Assembly (NCBI GenBank): GCA_015179125.1
Contig: WHVA01000321.1
Location: 1-64,000, forward strand
DNA: 64,000 nt
From: Gautieria morchelliformis
Lineage: Eukaryota; Basidiomycota; Agaricomycetes; Gomphales; Gomphaceae
Reading direction: 5' to 3'
Shown here piece by piece: positions 1 to 8,974 of the stretch (its first letter is position 1; the number at the start of each line of letters is the position of its first letter). A model generated the notes under the pieces. The model worked only from the letters and a program-made list of their open reading frames with translations. It was not told the DNA's origin and ran no database searches. Position numbers and translations under genes: made by a program.

Positions 1-860
1 TGGCTTTCTCTGTCTGTGCTCCAGGCTCTCATCACTGCACCTGGTGGTTTTTCTTTGCCATTGATTGTTGCTTTTTTATCTTCTTTTTTATCTCTTTTTT
101 ATTGCTAATATTTCGCTTTTTATTCATTTTCTGACTGCTTTTCAGCATAGGTTGCTCCTCTCACTGCCTCCCCATCCTTCCTGGCTCTCATCACTGCCCC
201 TGGTGTGTTTCCTTGCCATTGATTGTTGCTTTTTTATCTTCTTTTTTATCTTCTTTTTATTGCTAATATTTTCGCTTTTTTATTCATTTTCTGACTGCTT
301 TTCAGCATAGGTTGCTCCTCTCACTGCCTCCCCATCCTTCCTGGCTCTCATCACTGCCCCTGGTGTGTTTTCCTTGCCATTGATTTTCGCTTTTTTATCT
401 TCTTTTTATTGTTGTTATTTTCGCTTTTTTAGTCATTTTCTGACTGCTTTTCAGCATAGGTTGCCCCTCTCACTGCCTCCCCATCCTTCCTGGCTCTCAT
501 CACTGCCCCTGGTGTGTTTTCCTTGCCATTGATTTTCGCTTTTTTATCTTCTTTTTTATTGTTGTATTTTCGCTTTTTTAATCATTTTCTGACTGCTTTT
601 CAACATAGGTTGCTCCTATCACTGCCTCCCCATCTTGCCTGGCTGTTATCACTGCCCCTGGTGCGTGATTTCTTCCATTAATGTTCACTTTTGGTTATCT
701 TCTTTTTGATTGTTGTGCTTTCTTCGAATATTTTGATCAGTTGCTGACTTCCTTTCAGCCCTGGTTTCTCCTCTCACTGCCTCCCCATCATTCCTGGCTC
801 TCATCCCTGCCCCTGGTGGGTTTTCCTTGCCATTGATGTTTGTTTGTTTCTGTTTCTATG
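1..860 (+). repeat. Helitron leader: tandem exon/intron-like units
   Basis: Five successive 57-nt blocks (146-202, 306-362, 455-511, 604-660, 759-815) are close copies of one another. They are separated by T-rich spacers of about 92-103 nt. Each block is followed by a GT donor of GTRNGT type (GTGTGT, GTGCGT or GTGGGT) and preceded by CTGACTGCTTTTCAG or a close variant, which reads as a fungal branch site plus acceptor. The fourth unit has CAA in place of CAG, with TAG five bases on. An earlier partial unit ends at 43. The blocks contain no ATG, so they would suit untranslated leader exons. Most spacers carry ATTTTCGCTTTTTT or a near copy. I infer a spliced 5' leader of the Helitron gene downstream; plain tandem duplication without splicing is the alternative. 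Confidence 0.75.
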
Positions 861-913
861 ATAAAGAGAAATCAATAAATAAATTCTTCTGAGTCTGCCT
901 TGGTCTGTGTGCA

Positions 914-3900
914 ATGTAAGTCTGATATTGGCAGCTTTATTGTCTCACTACTCTTATGCCTGCATTTCTCAGGGATCCATCTACTCCAGAGAGTAACCGT
1001 CAGCGGGAGCGTGCACAGGCGAGGGAGCAGCGGTTAATGACACCACACACTGATCGGAGAGCGCGTATCAGAGATCGGGACCAGTCACTCCCTCCACCAC
1101 CCCCACCTTTTGCCATCCCTCACCCTCCTCCTAGAAGCAATGCAGCTGATCCTTTTCAACAACCTGTTGCTGGGCCATCACATCCTCCAAGGCTTGCTGG
1201 GCCATCACTTGCTCCAAGGCTTGCGGGACCATCACGTGCTCCTGATCCCAGTCCTACAGAGCAGGTGGCAGCCCTTCGTGCTCAGTTAGCAGTTATCACA
1301 CCATGGCAGCCCCTGAGAGGACATAGGCCAGACCCTGTACAGCCAGCTCCTGTAGTAGGTTCAGCAGCCATTGCAGACTTGCGTGCTCAGGCAGCTGCAT
1401 TGCAGCCTTTGGGAAGGCACAGGCGCGCATCTGTACAACCAGCTCCTCCTCCTCCTGTAGTAGGTTCTGCAGGAGTGGCAGCATTGCGGGCTCAGGCTAA
1501 TGCAGTAAGACCAATGCCTCGGCTACTCCCTGCACTTCTGCGGCCTCTTCAGCGACTGCCTGCACCTCCTCAGCCTCCTCAGCCACTCCCTGCTCCTCCT
1601 CGGCCTCCTCAGCCACTCCCTGCACTTCTGCGGCCTCTTCAGCGACTGCCTGCACCTCCTCGGCCTCCTCAGCCACTCCCTGCTCCTCCTCAGCCACTCC
1701 CTGCACCTCCACAGCCTCTTCAGCCGCTCCCTGCACCTCCTCAGCCTCCTCAGCCACTCCCTGCACCTCGGCAGCGTCCTCAGCGACCTCCTCCTCCTGT
1801 TCCACTTGGTCGCTCTAGAATAATTGAGTCAGATGTGCAGCGTCATGATCTGGGTCCCATGGTTATTCCCTGCCCTGACTGTGGAGCATTACACTGGATG
1901 GCAGAACGCCTGCTGAAATCCTCAAATCGGCGGCCCAGATTTGGTGATTGCTGTATGGAAGGAAAGGTGCAGCTTCCAGAGCTTCCAGTGCTCCCTCAGC
2001 CATTGAGACGGCTCTTAGAGGGCCAGGACCCTGAGGCCAAACAGTTTCGCAAGAACATCAGGCAGTACAATGCTGCATTTGCATTCACTTCCTTGGGAGC
2101 CGAGTTTGATCTAGATTTGCTTCGGGAGGGTCGTGGTCCATATGTCCTCAAGGTGCAGGGCGAACTGTATCATATTCATGGCTCTCTCATCCCTAACCCT
2201 GGGAGGCGGATACAGTATGCCCAACTTTATATATATGATCCAGCATTGGCTTTGGCACAGAGGAACGCGCGTAACCCAGGTCTGTCTCCAACTATCATGG
2301 GAGACTTGCAGGAAATGCTCCTCCTATGCAATCCTCATGTTCCCATATATAGACAAGCGGCTGAGAGGCTCAGAGCTCAGGGACAGAATGGTGAGATCCG
2401 GGCTAGGCTCACGTACAGGGAACACAGGGATCCTAGAAGGTATAATATCCCTACTGCAGATGAGATTGCGGTGGTTCTTCCTGGAGATGGCATCATCCCT
2501 GAACATAGGGATGTTATTGCCCAGCTCAAAGGTGGGCGCTTTCGAAGGGTATCCGATATGAATCCAAACTATGCCTCTCTTCACTATGTCTTGCTCTTTC
2601 CCAGGGGAGAGTTGGGGTGGCAACCTGGTATTCGCTATCGCCAATTACCAGGCGGGCGTGAGCGAAGTGGGCGTGTCACCCAAATTCAGTTCCATTCCTA
2701 TCGTCTCTTCCAGAGAACAGAAGAACCTACAACACTCCTGCGCGCTGGCAAATTATTCCAGCAGTACATTGTAGACTCTTGGGCCGCTGCAGAGCAAAGC
2801 AGGCTGTGGTGGATCAGGACAAATCAACACACTCTCCGTGCTGAGATGTATAACCAGATGATGGATGCCTTTCATCGCAATGACAATGACAGAGATCCAA
2901 ACAACTTGGGCGCAAGATCCATTCTGCCTGCCACATTTCAGGGGGGGACACGGGACATGCAGGAAAACCTGCAGAACTCTCTGGCCATTTCAAGGAAGCA
3001 TGGTGTGGCAGATCTCTTTATTACCATGACTGCCAATCCCAACTGGCAGGAGGTATTGGATGCATTGTTGCCCGGACAATCTCCTCAGGACAGGCCTGAC
3101 CTGGTGTCGCGGGTGTTCCAGCTCAAAAAGAAATACCTCATTGACTTGATCGTCAAGGAAAAGATTTTTGGGGAGACCGTCGCTCGCGTCCACACCATTG
3201 AATTCCAGAAAAGGGGACTCCCACACATGCATATTCTTATCTGGTTTGAAAGAGGTTCCAAGATCAGACATCCACATGAGGTGGATTCAATGATTTCAGC
3301 AGAGTTCGCTGATCCAGAGACTCATCCTGTCCTCTACCGGTTGGTCTGTGAGCTGATGACACATGGTCCCTGTGGACAAATGAAACCAAACGCACCCTGC
3401 ATGGAAAATGGCAAGTGCAAGAAAGGCTTCCCAAAGCCATTCTGTGAGGAAACCAGTCTGAATGAGGATGGATATCCAAAATATCGTCGTCGCAATGATG
3501 GAAGGCTGCACAATGTCAGAGGTGACATGCTGGACAACAGATGGGCTCTGCCATACTCTGCCCTGCTCTTGCTCAAATTCTGGTGTCACATCAACCCTGA
3601 ACTCACCATCAATGTGAGGTGTATCAAGTATATCCACAAGTATCTCTACAAGGGCCATGATCGGACCACCATGGAGTTTGGTCGCACCCAGGATGAAATT
3701 AAGCAGTACCTGGACGCTCGCTATGTCAGTGCTCATGAGGCCTGTTGGAGGTTGCTGGAGCGGGAAATCCACACCCAGGTGCCTGCAGTCATGGCACTGC
3801 CAGTCCATGAAAAGGACCATCACACAATCATCTTTGATCCCGACCAGGATGTGGACAACATCCTGGAAAGGGCTGAGGCGAAAAAGACACCGCTCATGGC

Positions 3901-5974
3901 TTACTTTGAGGCCAATGATATCTACCCTGAAGCACGTGATCTTCTCTATGTGGAGTTTCCTGAGCATTTTACCTGGCACTCACAGGAAAAGGTATGGACA
4001 CCACGCCAAGGAGGTTATAGCATCGGTCGCCTTCACTTTGCAAACCCTAGATCAGGAGAGAGATTTTTTGTGCGCACTCTCCTCACAGTGGTCAAGGGGG
4101 CTAGATCCTTTGAGGAGCTTAGGTCGGTGGATGGCATACAATATGCTACTTACAAGGAGGCCTGTCGTGCAAGGGGACTTCTGGATGATGATCAGGAGTT
4201 GAGGTTGTGTCTCCAGGAAGCCAGTGGCATGAAAACAGGTGCTCAGCTCAGACATCTCTTTGCCACCATCCTTGGCCATTGCAATCCATCGGGTCCTGGC
4301 AGACTATGGGATGGCTTCAGGGAGCACATATGTGATGATCTCAGACATCAGCTCCAAATCAGACATGGTATGCAGGATCCACAGGACGATCAGGTTTATG
4401 ATTTTGGCCTCTTTCTCTTGGAAAAAATCCTCCAGCAGGGTGGAATGTCCTTGAGCAGCTTTGATGATATGCCTCGGGTGGCAGGCGAGTGGGAGGCCCT
4501 CATTGGAAACAGGTTCATAGCTGAGCAGAGGGACTATGACCCTGTTGAAGAGAGGGAAAAGGCTGATGAGGAGGTTCCCAAGCTGAATGAGGGGCAAAGG
4601 TCTGCGCATGATCAGATATTACGGTCGGCACTGACCAGAGATGCTCATGGGAAACCTGATGGACAAATGTTTTTTGTCACTGGCTCAGGTGGCGCCGGGA
4701 AATCATTCACATGGAACACTCTAATCCACTCCTGTAGAGCGGAGAGCCTCATTGTGATTGCAGTAGCCTCATCTGCAATGGCTGCACTTATCCTCACTAA
4801 TGGGACAACCTCTCACAGCATGCTTGGAATTCCCATTCCTGTCCATGAGCGCTCTTTCTCCTCCATCAAAAAGAACTCTGACAAGGCTGACATGCTGAGA
4901 CAGGCCAGTCTCCTCATCTGGGATGAGGCTGCAATGCAGCATCGCCATGCCATAGAGGCCATTGACAGGACACTGAGGGATTTCCTTGACCAGCCTGATA
5001 GACCCTTTGGTGGCATCACAGTCGCCTTTGGAGGTGACTTTCAGCAGACTCTCCCAATTGTCCCTAAAGGCTCCAAGGAGGATATCGTGGGAGCTACCCT
5101 TCAGAAGTCATATCTGTGGCCAAAGATCAAGGTCATCCATCTGACAGAGAACATGCGGGTGAGAAATGACCCTGACAGAGCCAGGTTTGCAGAATGGCTG
5201 CAGAATGTGGGCCAGGGAAAGGATCTCCCACTAGATCATACGTTCTCACTCCCTCCTCACATGGTTTGTGGCCCTGGAATTGAAGATCTGATCCAGGAAA
5301 TATACCCTGGCATTGGCAATCATGTCCCTGCCCAGGACAATTACTTTTTGGAGCGTGCCATCCTCTGTGCCAGAAACACTGAGGTCAATGAGATCAATTC
5401 CATGGTGTTTAGGGAGTTTCCAGGTGATGCTCAGGTCTTGCACTGCGCAAATTTCATTGAAGAATCCGATGATGCAGATCGGTATCCTGTGGAGTATCTG
5501 AATTCCATAGAGATGGGCTGTCTTCCTCCTGCTCGCTTGGAAGTCAAGCCTGGAGTGCCTCTGATGCTGTTGCGCAATTTGGATCAGAAGCAAGGACTAT
5601 GCAATGGGACAAGGTTGCGGTTGGTGAGGATAAGCATTAGAGTGTTGGAGGTCAGGATCATCTCAGGTCCATGTGCAGGCAATATTGCTTTCATCCCCAG
5701 GATCATCATTAAGCCATCAGAGGGAGAGTTGCCATTTGTGCTGCAAAGGAGGCAGTTTCCAGTGCGTTTGGCATTTGCAATGACTATCAACAAGTCTCAA
5801 GGACAGTCTTTGGGTACGATTGGGCTGGACCTGAGATATCCAGTGTTTGGACATGGTCAGTTGTATGTTGGTGTATCAAGAGGGACCAATTGGAACAGAG
5901 TGAAGGTCTTGCTTGAGGAGGGTTTGGACACAACCAACATTGTATATAAAGATGTATTACTTAGAGCTCCTTGA
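914..5974 (+). CDS. Helitron Rep-helicase transposase
   Basis: This single large protein runs rolling-circle transposition of the Helitron: an HUH-type Rep nuclease nicks and joins single-stranded ends and a PIF1-like helicase unwinds the element. Numbering from the ATG at 956 gives 1672 residues; with the spliced start (914-915 joined to 973) it is about 1667. In order: a proline/leucine-rich low-complexity region of repeated PAPPQP-like units (to about residue 285), a CPDC...CC putative zinc site (about 305-335), the Helitron-like N domain, the HUH motif HMH at 757-759, paired tyrosines Y892 and Y896 in KYIHKYLYK, then a PIF1 helicase with Walker A GSGGAGKS (1243-1250), Walker B IWDEAA (about 1321-1326), GGDFQQTLP and the late motif NKSQGQSLG. 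All key residues are present and the frame is open throughout, so the element looks recently active. The stop lies 149 bp before the Helitron 3' end. Confidence 0.97.
916..972 (+). other. Intron that assembles the Helitron start codon
   Basis: GTAAGT at 916 is a consensus donor and TTTCTCAG ending at 972 a good acceptor, with CTCAC near 945 as a possible branch site; the length of 57 nt is typical of basidiomycete introns. Removing it joins AT (914-915) to G (973), giving ATG followed directly by GAT CCA TCT, which is the frame of the long Rep-helicase gene. The unspliced ATG at 956 is in the same frame but would lie inside this intron. Seen in sequence; splicing itself is inferred. Confidence 0.72.
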
Positions 5975-6095
5975 TTTTATTATATCCACTTCTCTTGATA
6001 TGGTTTATGTGTGTTACTTGATTTTACTTGATGCAAATTGGTTACTTTTATTTTCCCCAATGCACTTGACCTTACCGATGCGTTTGACCTACACC

Positions 6096-6123
6096 CCCGC
6101 GCGAAGCGCGGGTACCCACCTAG
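6096..6123 (+). other. Helitron 3' terminus (hairpin + CTAG)
   Basis: CCCGCGC and GCGCGGG form a perfect 7-bp stem around a GAA triloop (6096-6112). TACCCACCTAG follows and ends at 6123, and the next base is T. This matches the known Helitron terminator layout: short GC-rich hairpin about 10 nt before CTRR. The preceding 6079-6095 stretch is shared with the second 3' end at 8222-8239. Confidence 0.93.
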
Positions 6124-6189
6124 TTCCTATAGGTGAAAGCAGCACGGTGGGAGGTTGTGGGCGCCGCTTACAAATAATATTACGTAAAA

Positions 6190-6345
6190 CTTATGTCAGC
6201 GGCGAGCGGCGCAGCCGCGAGCGGTTCGCGGGCTCCAGCGCTCAACCCTGCGCTGGCAACGAACGCTGCGCAGCGGTCACGTGACCCGTTCACGCGTGGT
6301 CCGTGCACGACGCGCGCACGGTATAAAGGCAGAACGGTAAGGATG
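6190..6345 (+). promoter_or_regulatory. GC-rich promoter-like head with TATA box
   Basis: The stretch holds GC-rich short palindromes, among them a CCAGCGC/GCGCTGG stem near 6237-6258 and CGCTGCGCAGCG near 6266-6277, a CACGTG site near 6279, and TATAAAG at 6322-6328. Pyrimidine-rich CTGTCTGCT repeats follow. The order of compact GC motifs, TATA and a pyrimidine-rich start region is promoter-like. A similar TATA-then-array order recurs at 62401. Confidence 0.5.
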
Positions 6346-6780
6346 GAATGGCAGGAATCTGCCCACCGGCAATTCCTCTTGCTGCTGTCTGCTCGGTTCC
6401 CTGTCTGCTCTGCTCTGTCTGCTGTCTGCTCTCTATGGTGTCTCCTCCTTTAGCTGGCTGGCTGTCTATTGCTTTGGCAGGCTAGCTATCTTTTGCTTGG
6501 CTTGGCTGGCTATCTATTGGCTTGGCTGGATTTCTATTGGTAGGTAATATCTCTTTTTTAATGCATTGCCATGTATTTTATTTTATTTGTGTTTGTAATT
6601 TCATTGGTGCCTTTCTTTTTTTTTCATTATATTGTATTGTCACATGTGCTTTATATTTTTCTGAATTTTTTCGAAAATAGATTTAAATAACATCCCCAGA
6701 CTGTGGTGAAAAAATTGTAGTGTAATATCTATATTTTTCAGGTTTTTTTTGAAAATAGACATCAATAAGTTTCCTCTAAA

Positions 6781-7291
6781 ATTAATGACAATAGGTTCTG
6801 CTTTTAAATGTGGTTTGTTTTATTGTTTTATGGACTGTAAAGCTGCTTACCTATACTGGTGGCTGGCTTACTATGGCTCTGGGTTTCTCTGTCAGTCCCT
6901 GGGCTTCTCTGGCTTTGACTGGGCATTAATAACAGCTTCTGCTTCAATGTACTGTACTTTTTTGACATTTTTTCGCAAATAGATATCAATAAATTATCCT
7001 GACTTTGTGAAAATTGACAACAGCTCCAGGTTAAATGTACAGTGCATTTTTTTGACATTTTCGAAAAATAGATAACCCTAAATTTGCTAAAATTAATAAC
7101 AGCTTCAGCTTACATGTACTGGACATTTTCTTGACATTTTTTCAAAAAATAGATAATCCTGACTTTGCTAAAAATTAATGACAGCTGCTTAAATATGGTT
7201 TCCTGGACTATTTTATTTATGTCTGTATATGTCACAAAATAGATATTGATACATGTCCCTGAGCTTGCTAAAAGTTAATAAGTAGTAACAG
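6781..7291 (+). repeat. Tandem microexon/intron-like array
   Basis: About five units with a period of 79-88 bp. Each has a short block of about 13 nt (6936-6948, 7024-7036, 7103-7115, 7185-7197; a longer 15-nt form at 6795-6809). Each block is preceded by an acceptor-like AAYAACAG or similar, and three of them are followed by GTACWG donors. The 66-75 nt between them carry TTTTTCGAAAATAG-like tracts and a CTAAAATTAA stretch that could hold a branch site. The layout mirrors the 57-nt units before the coding Helitron, though the sequence differs. Earlier, more diverged units appear from about 6660. Confidence 0.55.
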
Positions 7292-7379
7292 CCTCTGCTT
7301 GCTTCACTTTGAGGCCCTTGGGGATATGCTACACATGCCATTGGGATATGCTATGCATGCTATACTTGAGGGGCATGCT

Positions 7380-8125
7380 ACACACACTATGCATGGGGAC
7401 ACGCATGTTATGCATGGAGACATGCATGGTATGCGTGGGGACACGCACGCTATGCTTGGGGACACGCATGCTATGTGTGGAGACACTCATGGTATGCATG
7501 GAGACACGAATGTTATGCGTGGGGACACGCACGCTATGCTTGGGGACATGCACGCTATGCTTGGGGACACGCACGCTATGCATGGGGATGTGCACACTAT
7601 ATGTGGGGACACACTATGCTTGGGGGACATGGTACAAACAAGGGACACACTACAGGGGAAAACACTACAAACAAGGGACATTCTACACATGCTATACTTG
7701 GGGGACACGCTACAAACAAAGGACATGCTATGCACACTATACTTGGGGGACATGTTATGCATCGGGGACACACTTTGCACACTATACTTGAGGGAGATGC
7801 TACACACACTACATGTAGGGACATGCTACACATGTGGACACGCTATGCATGGGGGACACACATGCTATAATTTAGGGACACGCTATGTTTGGGGACATGC
7901 TACAAACCAGGGACATGCTATGCATGTGAGACACGCCATGCACACTGTACTTGGCGACATGCTACATGTGGAGACACACTATGCATGGAGGACATGCTAC
8001 ACACACTATACTTGGGGACATGTTATGTGTGGGGTCATGTTACAAACCAGGGACACAATAAGCATGCTATATTCAAGGCTATGCATGGAGGACATGCTAT
8101 GCACGCTATACTTGGGCACATGCAG
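7380..8125 (+). repeat. 21-bp minisatellite (GGGGACACGCACGCTATGCTT)-like
   Basis: Between about 7430 and 7610 the period is a clean 21 bp; further on the units become irregular (15-45 bp) but keep the GGGGACA...CTATGC core. Because 21 is divisible by three, several frames on both strands stay open by default. The longest reads GDTHAML-type heptads, about 270 codons to 8135, with the first real ATG near 7326. Nothing else supports a protein, so I treat this as a repeat inside the Helitron-bounded segment. Confidence 0.85.
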
Positions 8126-8221
8126 ACATGTGTAGAGACATTACCTATCTTGATGTGTTACTTATAGCTACTTTCAATTGCAATGAGATGTGTTTTACTT
8201 ATCCCAAGTTTGATTTACCCA

Positions 8222-8267
8222 ATGCGTTTGACCTACACCCCCGTGTGAAGCATGGGTATCCACCTAG
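8222..8267 (+). other. Second Helitron-type 3' terminus
   Basis: The sequence ATGCGTTTGACCTACACCCC is shared with the first terminus. CCCGTGT/GCATGGG (8240-8256) then pairs through two G-T wobbles around the same GAA loop, and TATCCACCTAG ends at 8267. The stem is a diverged version of the perfect one at 6096-6112, so this end is older or less constrained. The next base is A rather than the usual T. Confidence 0.82.
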
Positions 8268-8974
8268 AGGTAAGGGGTCAGGAATTGAGTTAAGTTGGAT
8301 ATCAGAAATCGAGTTGGAAGGCAGAGGTCAGAGAGACAGAGGCCTTGCAAGTACTTGCTGTGGTAAGAATAGGAAACAGTGCAAAGGGAGTCACATATCA
8401 AAGTCAATTATCTGATTGCAGAATAGAGGCACACATGACTGGGTTTTATACAAAGAGCTGAGACAACATGTCAGAAGGTAGAGGTAAGCAATTCCAGTGC
8501 AAGCAAAAGTAACTAGGATAAATGGAGTAAGTAACTAATACGGAACAAGAGGAACTACAAGGGGGTGCCGGGTAGAACTAAGAACAATCAATAGGCAAAA
8601 GAACAAGGTGAATGTGGGTCTAATTGATTGTTACGTATTGGAATTCCCAGAGGTCGGAACTGGAAAGGACAACGGCTTCAACTTATGTGTTGTGCCCCTG
8701 ATGAACTACCGTCCTAAGTATTTCGGGATTGACTTGCGGATATCGGAGAAGGCAGAATTCGGGAACAGAGTACTGAGAGTCGAGGTTCGAGGGTCGGAGA
8801 ACAAAGGTCAGAAGAGGCGGAAGAGGCGGAGGACAGAGGGTCGAGAGCGGAAGGAGACAAGACTAGCAAAACTTGCTGTGCTAAGAACAGGAGACAGTGC
8901 GAAGGGAATCACGTATCGAAGTTGATTATCTGATTGCAGGAACGGAGACATACATGAGGGGGTTTTATACAAAG
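8268..8974 (+). mobile_element. Two partial LTRs of the TGTTACG family
   Basis: 8268-8620 and 8629-8974 are two tandem, diverged and partial copies of the LTR found whole at 16132-16812 and 39902-40574. Shared marks are the TGTTACG start (8629), GTCGGAACTGGAAAGGAC, the ATTATCTGATTGCAG stretch and GGTTTTATACAAAGAGCTG. The first copy begins immediately after the second Helitron terminus, so the Helitron may have landed in it. The second runs into the Gypsy element at about 8975. Old fossils. Confidence 0.75.

Larger units (their letters stand above)
1..6123 (+). mobile_element. Autonomous Helitron (left end outside window)
   Basis: The unit comprises the repeat-rich leader, the intact Rep-helicase gene and a classic right end: a GC hairpin, an 11-nt spacer, CTAG, then a T as expected for insertion between A and T. 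The 5' TC terminus is not visible and is presumed to lie before base 1. Helitrons make no target duplication and have no inverted repeats, and none are seen. The intact coding region suggests a young copy. Confidence 0.9.
6124..8267 (+). mobile_element. Putative non-autonomous Helitron or Helitron tail
   Basis: This segment begins directly after the first Helitron terminus and stops at a second, related terminus. It has a promoter-like GC-rich head with a TATA box, a leader array resembling the coding Helitron's in layout but not in sequence, and a 21-bp minisatellite in the place of a Rep-helicase gene. No transposase motif is present. A separate non-autonomous Helitron abutting the first is one reading; sequence gained when transposition read through the first terminus is another. 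A clear 5' TC end preceded by A was not found, so the left boundary is uncertain. Confidence 0.55.

Noticed and set aside
65-310. 81-codon open stretch rich in F and L
   Set aside because: Translation of T-rich repeat spacers; no protein signal.
3296-3979. Minus-strand open stretch of 227 codons inside the Helitron gene
   Set aside because: Shadow of the strongly supported plus-strand helicase frame; no domain of its own.
7430-7610. CRISPR-like regular repeats
   Set aside because: Units are directly adjacent 21-mers without unique spacers, in a eukaryotic context.
7299-8135. 278-codon open frame as a real gene
   Set aside because: It follows from a 21-bp repeat unit, lacks an ATG at its first codon (TTG), and neighbouring frames on both strands are also open.
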